A stretch of DNA of 8,105 bases from Candidatus Bathyarchaeota archaeon RBG_13_60_20. GTDB lineage: Archaea; Thermoproteota; Bathyarchaeia; TCS64. Where the stretch lies: the NCBI GenBank assembly GCA_001775965.1, contig MEZG01000009.1:1-8105 (forward strand). The letters are read 5' to 3'. The position numbers were made by a program, and so were the translations under genes. The notes beneath the pieces are model-generated. The model was not told the DNA's origin. It ran no database searches and saw only the letters and a program-made list of their open reading frames with translations. Every line of letters begins with the position of its first letter. The stretch's first letter is position 1. Positions 5,762-8,105 of the stretch are shown piece by piece.

Positions 5762-6312
5762 CCTGAGCCCCAGCGTCTGTATAACCGGTTGGGCACGTTC
5801 AGCTGGTCCAGTATCTTGCCGGCGATGAAGTCGGCGACCTCATCCACCGTCTCGGGCCTGTGGTAGAACGCGGGCATCGCAGGGAGTATCACCGCGCCAA
5901 GCCTGCTGAGCCTAGCCATGTTCTCCAGGTGGACGGCGTGGAGGGGCGTCTCCCGGGGTACAAGGATCAGGGGCCTCCTCTCCTTTAGGTGGACATCGGC
6001 TGCCCTGGTCACCAGGTTAGGCACGTAGCCGTTAGCCAGCGCCCCCACAGTCTTCATCGAGGCGGGGACGACCACCATAGCGTCCACCTTGAAGCTGCCG
6101 CTGGCGATGGGCGCCTCAAGCTCGTCGGGCCCGTAACATTGGTCAGCCAGCTCTCTTAGTTTGGCCGTCCCGCCGATCTCGTGGGCCGCGACCTTCTCCG
6201 CCGCCTCTGTCACGATGAGGTGAGTCTCGATACCCAGGTCGCGGCACGCCTTGAGCAGCCTGACGGCGTAGATAGTCCCGCTGGCCCCTGTGACGGCGAC
6301 GATGATTCTCAT
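5758..6312 (-). CDS. ubiX: UbiX-type flavin prenyltransferase
   Basis: Joins a dimethylallyl group from DMAP to FMN, making the prenylated FMN needed by UbiD-type decarboxylases. The 184-residue flavoprotein starts with the Rossmann-like MRIIVAVTGASG (Ser11 binding phosphate). It has VPASMKTVGALANG (82-95), then RAADVHLKERRPL (103-115), PRETPLHAVHLENM (119-132, Glu121) and LGAVILPAMPAFYHRP with Tyr150, and ends near YRRW. Lys110, Glu121, Tyr150 and an Arg at 179/180 match the residues known in Pseudomonas UbiX. The ATG at 6312 is chosen because the family starts at this point. A GTG at 6324 would add four residues and lies about 27 bases from a TATA box, so a leaderless longer form is possible. 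No UbiD partner gene is in this window; in archaea the cofactor may serve menaquinone or aromatic-acid metabolism, or the mevalonate-phosphate decarboxylation route. Confidence 0.93.
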   Translation of the reverse strand: MRIIVAVTGASGTIYAVRLLKACRDLGIETHLIVTEAAEKVAAHEIGGTAKLRELADQCYGPDELEAPIASGSFKVDAMVVVPASMKTVGALANGYVPNLVTRAADVHLKERRPLILVPRETPLHAVHLENMARLSRLGAVILPAMPAFYHRPETVDEVADFIAGKILDQLNVPNRLYRRWGSG

Positions 6313-6348
6313 ACCCAGGTACACCTAGCTGAATAGAGAAGCGAAGCG

Positions 6349-6354
6349 TTATAA
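6349..6354 (-). promoter_or_regulatory. TATA box for ubiX
   Basis: TTATAA, in a minus-strand context of GTTATAAC, centred about 27 bases before a GTG at 6324 and about 39 before the ATG at 6312. With initiation near 6325, either the GTG is used leaderless or a short leader carries AGGTG ahead of the ATG. Confidence 0.5.
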
Positions 6355-6367
6355 CTGATTTGAGGGG

Positions 6368-6619
6368 CTACTCGCCCGGCGGCGGCGTCGTGGGCTCTAT
6401 GCATATGTAGAGGACGTTATTCCCCCTGATGAACACGTCGCCGTACGATGCTATTAGACCGCCGTCGTCGTACTCCTTGGCCCCCTTGAGCATCATGTTC
6501 ATGTAGCCGTCGGCCCTGGTCATCTTGCCCCAGTACTCTCCTCTGCCCTTGAGGGCTACCGCTACGTTGCTCCCGACCGCCTTTATCAGAACGTTCAATG
6601 GTTTCTTGCGTGGCTCCAA
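6368..6619 (-). CDS. Sm-like archaeal RNA-binding protein (LSm/SmAP)
   Basis: Small protein expected to form a six- or seven-membered ring that binds U-rich RNA. From TTG 6619 it has 83 residues: PLNVLIKAVGSNVAVALKG begins the Sm1 motif, which continues through GEYWGKM to ADGYMNMMLKGA (36-47); Sm2 is IRGNNVLYICI (64-74). In Sm1 the usual D-x-H-M-N core appears as Asp37-Gly-Tyr39-Met-Asn41, so the His is Tyr; Asn41 and Arg65-Gly66 are kept. The frame also has an ATG at 6655 that would add 12 residues. TTG 6619 is preferred because the best TATA box (6665-6672) is only about 13 bases from that ATG but would start an mRNA near 6642, and GGTG lies 7 bases before the TTG. The tail is short and proline-rich. 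It lies between ubiX and the methyltransferase, apparently with its own promoter. Confidence 0.88.
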   Translation of the reverse strand: MEPRKKPLNVLIKAVGSNVAVALKGRGEYWGKMTRADGYMNMMLKGAKEYDDGGLIASYGDVFIRGNNVLYICIEPTTPPPGE

Positions 6620-6664
6620 ACTAGTACACCGTTTCTGAAGTAATGAATAGTGCATTGGGGCATC

Positions 6665-6672
6665 ATATAAAA
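6665..6672 (-). promoter_or_regulatory. TATA box for the Sm-like gene
   Basis: Minus-strand TTTTATAT, the same octamer as at the ECF S-component promoter. Initiation is expected about 26 bases on, near 6642, which is inside the reading frame that starts at ATG 6655 and ahead of the TTG at 6619. A weaker A-rich box on the minus strand (about 6697-6709) could serve the upstream ATG instead. Confidence 0.5.
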
Positions 6673-6712
6673 GCTTTCGGAAACAGGGTTTTTCTTAGTA
6701 TTTTTTATGGCG

Positions 6713-7258
6713 TCACTCAGCCAGCACTATCCAGTCGTTCGATTTTTCAGTGTCAATTACTCTTGTGACCTTTAGGCATGATCTTTCTATCAGCGCTGTG
6801 ATCTCTTCCAGGGTCATGGTCTTCCTGTGGGTGGACACAATGTGGGGGGCCCCGGGGGACGAGGCTCGACGTGATTCCATGAGCGTCCTCTCGGGGTGGG
6901 GCAGGTTCGGGAGGACCGTGAAGCTGAAGGTCGCGTCAAGGACGCCACTCCGTATTGGGAGGCTCTCGGAGTCCCCAATCGCAAGGTGGACACGTTCCCT
7001 AGAGGCCGTCCTGGCCCGCGCCTCCCTCAGCAGGGCCTGGGACAGGTCCAGCCCGACGACGTATGCGTCAAGCTCCTCCACCAGCAGCCCCGTGCCACAC
7101 CCGTTGTCCAGCGCCACCATCCACGGATCCAGCCGGACCAAGCTCAGGGCCTCCCTGTACTTTACCCTCTGCTCCTCGCCGTACCTGAGGTCGTAGAGCC
7201 TCCCGCCCAGGTCGTCGTACCTTTCCCGTATCCGGGCCTTAACGAGCCGTTCACCCAA
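6713..7258 (-). CDS. Class I SAM-dependent methyltransferase, substrate unknown
   Basis: Rossmann-fold methyltransferase of 181 residues. The glycine-rich motif I is ALDNGCGTG (49-57), the acidic residue ending strand 2 is Asp71 in VGLDLS, and the adenine-contacting segment is AIGDSESLPI (93-102), followed by a UbiE/Methyltransf_11-like strand 4 region (DATFSFTVLPNLPHPERTL). The C-terminal strands are short, so this is a compact member without an obvious substrate domain. The start is TTG at 7258; no ATG or GTG fits in frame before the upstream stop at 7298-7300, and GGAGG at 7267-7271 lies 8 bases before the TTG. The target could be a small molecule, protein or RNA; the sequence does not say. 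It is transcribed divergently from the argininosuccinate-lyase-like gene with a 57-base gap. Confidence 0.85.
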   Translation of the reverse strand: MGERLVKARIRERYDDLGGRLYDLRYGEEQRVKYREALSLVRLDPWMVALDNGCGTGLLVEELDAYVVGLDLSQALLREARARTASRERVHLAIGDSESLPIRSGVLDATFSFTVLPNLPHPERTLMESRRASSPGAPHIVSTHRKTMTLEEITALIERSCLKVTRVIDTEKSNDWIVLAE

Positions 7259-7266
7259 ACCTTGCC

Positions 7267-7271
7267 CCTCC
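7267..7271 (-). promoter_or_regulatory. Ribosome-binding site for the methyltransferase gene
   Basis: Minus-strand GGAGG, 8 bases before the TTG start at 7258. This clear Shine-Dalgarno match supports the rare start codon and means the transcript must begin upstream of here. Confidence 0.55.
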
Positions 7272-7278
7272 CACCCTC

Positions 7279-7285
7279 TAAATAT
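7279..7285. promoter_or_regulatory. Possible TATA box in the divergent methyltransferase/lyase gap
   Basis: TAAATAT on the plus strand (ATATTTA on the minus), about 34 bases before the lyase ATG at 7316 and about 24 before the methyltransferase TTG at 7258. It could serve the lyase with a short leader. For the methyltransferase it would exclude the GGAGG site, so the TTTAAA at 7311-7316 may be the box used in that direction. Confidence 0.35.
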
Positions 7286-7315
7286 CCGTTGAGGATACTA
7301 TCAGTTGTGGTTTAA

Positions 7316-8105
7316 ATGATTGAAGGTGAGAAGCCCGACTGGGAGAGGTTCGGCCGCGCCAGCAAGGCGAGCTCCCCAGAGATACAGGAGCTCAACGCCT
7401 GGAGGACCGGCCCGAGGAGCTTCGATGTAGACTCCTATTACTGCCAGATGTGGATACACAGGGCCCACGTCGTGATGCTCCAGGAGAGGGGAATAATAAC
7501 TAGGGACGAGGCCGCGGTCATACTGAAGGGTCTTAAGGTTGTGGAGAATCAGGCCGAGATTGACCATAGGCTGACCGTATACATGTCCTCCGAAACGGCC
7601 CTCATAAAGGAGGTGGGAGAGATTGGAGGCAAGATGCACACGGCCCGCAGCAGGAACGACCTGGGCCACACACAGAGGCGGCTATACTACAGGGACCAGG
7701 CTGAGAGGCTCATCGGGGCTGTCATCGAGTTCAGGGAGCGGCTTATGAGGGCCGCCGAGGCCAACCTGGACTCCTACATGCCGGGATACACCCATTGGAG
7801 ACAGGCCCAGCCCGTGACCCTCGCCCACTACATTATGGGGCACGTTGAGGCAGCGGAGAGGACCGTCGACCGTTTTGAGGGTGTGTACCGTAGAACAGAT
7901 CTGTCGCCCATGGGCGCAGCGGCGTTCGCGGGCACCGGCTGGGGCATCGACAGGGACAGAGTCAAGGAGCTCCTCGGCTTCAGCGGCCTCGTTGAGAACA
8001 CACAGGACGCGGTGGCCGCCGTCGACTACTTCATGGAGCTGTCGGCAGCCGTCGCCATCCACATGAGCAACCTGAGCAGGCTGGCAGAGGACCTCCAGAT
8101 ATGGA
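7316..8105 (+). CDS. Argininosuccinate-lyase-family protein, 3' truncated
   Basis: Member of the fumarase/aspartase/argininosuccinate lyase superfamily, which breaks C-N bonds to release fumarate; argininosuccinate lyase makes arginine. The frame runs from ATG 7316 off the window end: 263 residues, without the GSSxMPxKxN loop that lies further on in the family. Family signatures seen are HRAHVVMLQERGIIT, GGKMHTARSRNDL, MPGYTHWRQAQPVTLAHY (with the conserved Thr-His), MGAAAFAGTGWGIDRDR, ELLGFSGLVENT and LSRLAEDLQIW. Departures from typical ArgH: no N-terminal WGGRF, no clear S-I-x-x-D substrate segment, RSRND followed by Leu instead of Gln, and SSETALI where D-V-H-x-x-[IV]-E is usual. This suggests a divergent ArgH or a paralogue with another substrate; no other arginine gene is visible here to decide. 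Confidence 0.85.
   Translation, partial: MIEGEKPDWERFGRASKASSPEIQELNAWRTGPRSFDVDSYYCQMWIHRAHVVMLQERGIITRDEAAVILKGLKVVENQAEIDHRLTVYMSSETALIKEVGEIGGKMHTARSRNDLGHTQRRLYYRDQAERLIGAVIEFRERLMRAAEANLDSYMPGYTHWRQAQPVTLAHYIMGHVEAAERTVDRFEGVYRRTDLSPMGAAAFAGTGWGIDRDRVKELLGFSGLVENTQDAVAAVDYFMELSAAVAIHMSNLSRLAEDLQIW

Noticed and set aside
6686..6710. T-rich run on the plus strand resembling an archaeal terminator
   Set aside because: Both flanking genes are on the minus strand, so no plus-strand transcript is expected to end here; it more likely belongs to the Sm-like gene promoter.
7301..8062. Minus-strand frames (7301-7669 and 7682-8062) at the right end
   Set aside because: They are antisense shadows of the argininosuccinate-lyase-like gene, which shows conserved motifs throughout on the plus strand.
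1..8105. tRNA, rRNA, CRISPR or transposon signals
   Set aside because: No cloverleaf-like segment, regular repeat-spacer array, terminal inverted repeats or transposase motif was found on reading both strands; nearly all sequence is accounted for by genes.

Overview
The window reads as dense archaeal chromosome, most likely from the TACK side (Crenarchaeota/Thaumarchaeota-like lineages). The pointers are an atypical RIO2 kinase with its winged-helix N-terminus, a Sulfolobus-type single-OB-fold SSB, an Sm-like archaeal protein, an ADP-forming acyl-CoA synthetase, and several TATA-like boxes about 24-27 bases ahead of start codons, which suggests leaderless mRNAs. The DNA is GC-rich by eye, with heavy use of AGG and ATA codons. 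No genus can be named from the sequence alone. No RNA gene, insertion sequence, CRISPR array or stretch over 300 bases without a gene was seen.

Layout: a 5'-truncated ADP-forming acyl-CoA synthetase (+) meets the RIO2 kinase gene (-) tail to tail with an 11-base overlap. Upstream of RIO2 on the same strand lie an ECF-transporter S-component gene (-) and then a threonine-synthase-like gene (-) whose product carries an extra C-terminal PadR-like winged helix. Between these last two is an AT-rich 54-base gap holding two near-identical 22-base palindromes that straddle the predicted TATA box of the transporter gene. A divergent promoter region separates the threonine-synthase gene from a two-gene + operon, the OB-fold SSB followed by an HD phosphohydrolase. 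That operon ends tail to tail with ubiX (-), both stop codons lying in one CTAG. Next come the Sm-like gene (-) and a class I methyltransferase (-). Divergent from the methyltransferase, a 3'-truncated argininosuccinate-lyase-family gene (+) runs off the window end.

The most interesting part is 2852-4810: a PLP-fold enzyme fused to a DNA-binding domain, a paired operator, and a small-molecule uptake component. By analogy with MocR/PdxR proteins (a GntR winged helix fused to an aminotransferase fold), the fused protein may be a metabolite-sensing regulator of the transporter, with or without threonine synthase activity. The protein architecture and the palindromes are seen directly; the regulatory link is inference. 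The rest is mostly informational and housekeeping genes (ribosome maturation, RNA and ssDNA binding, prenyl-FMN synthesis).
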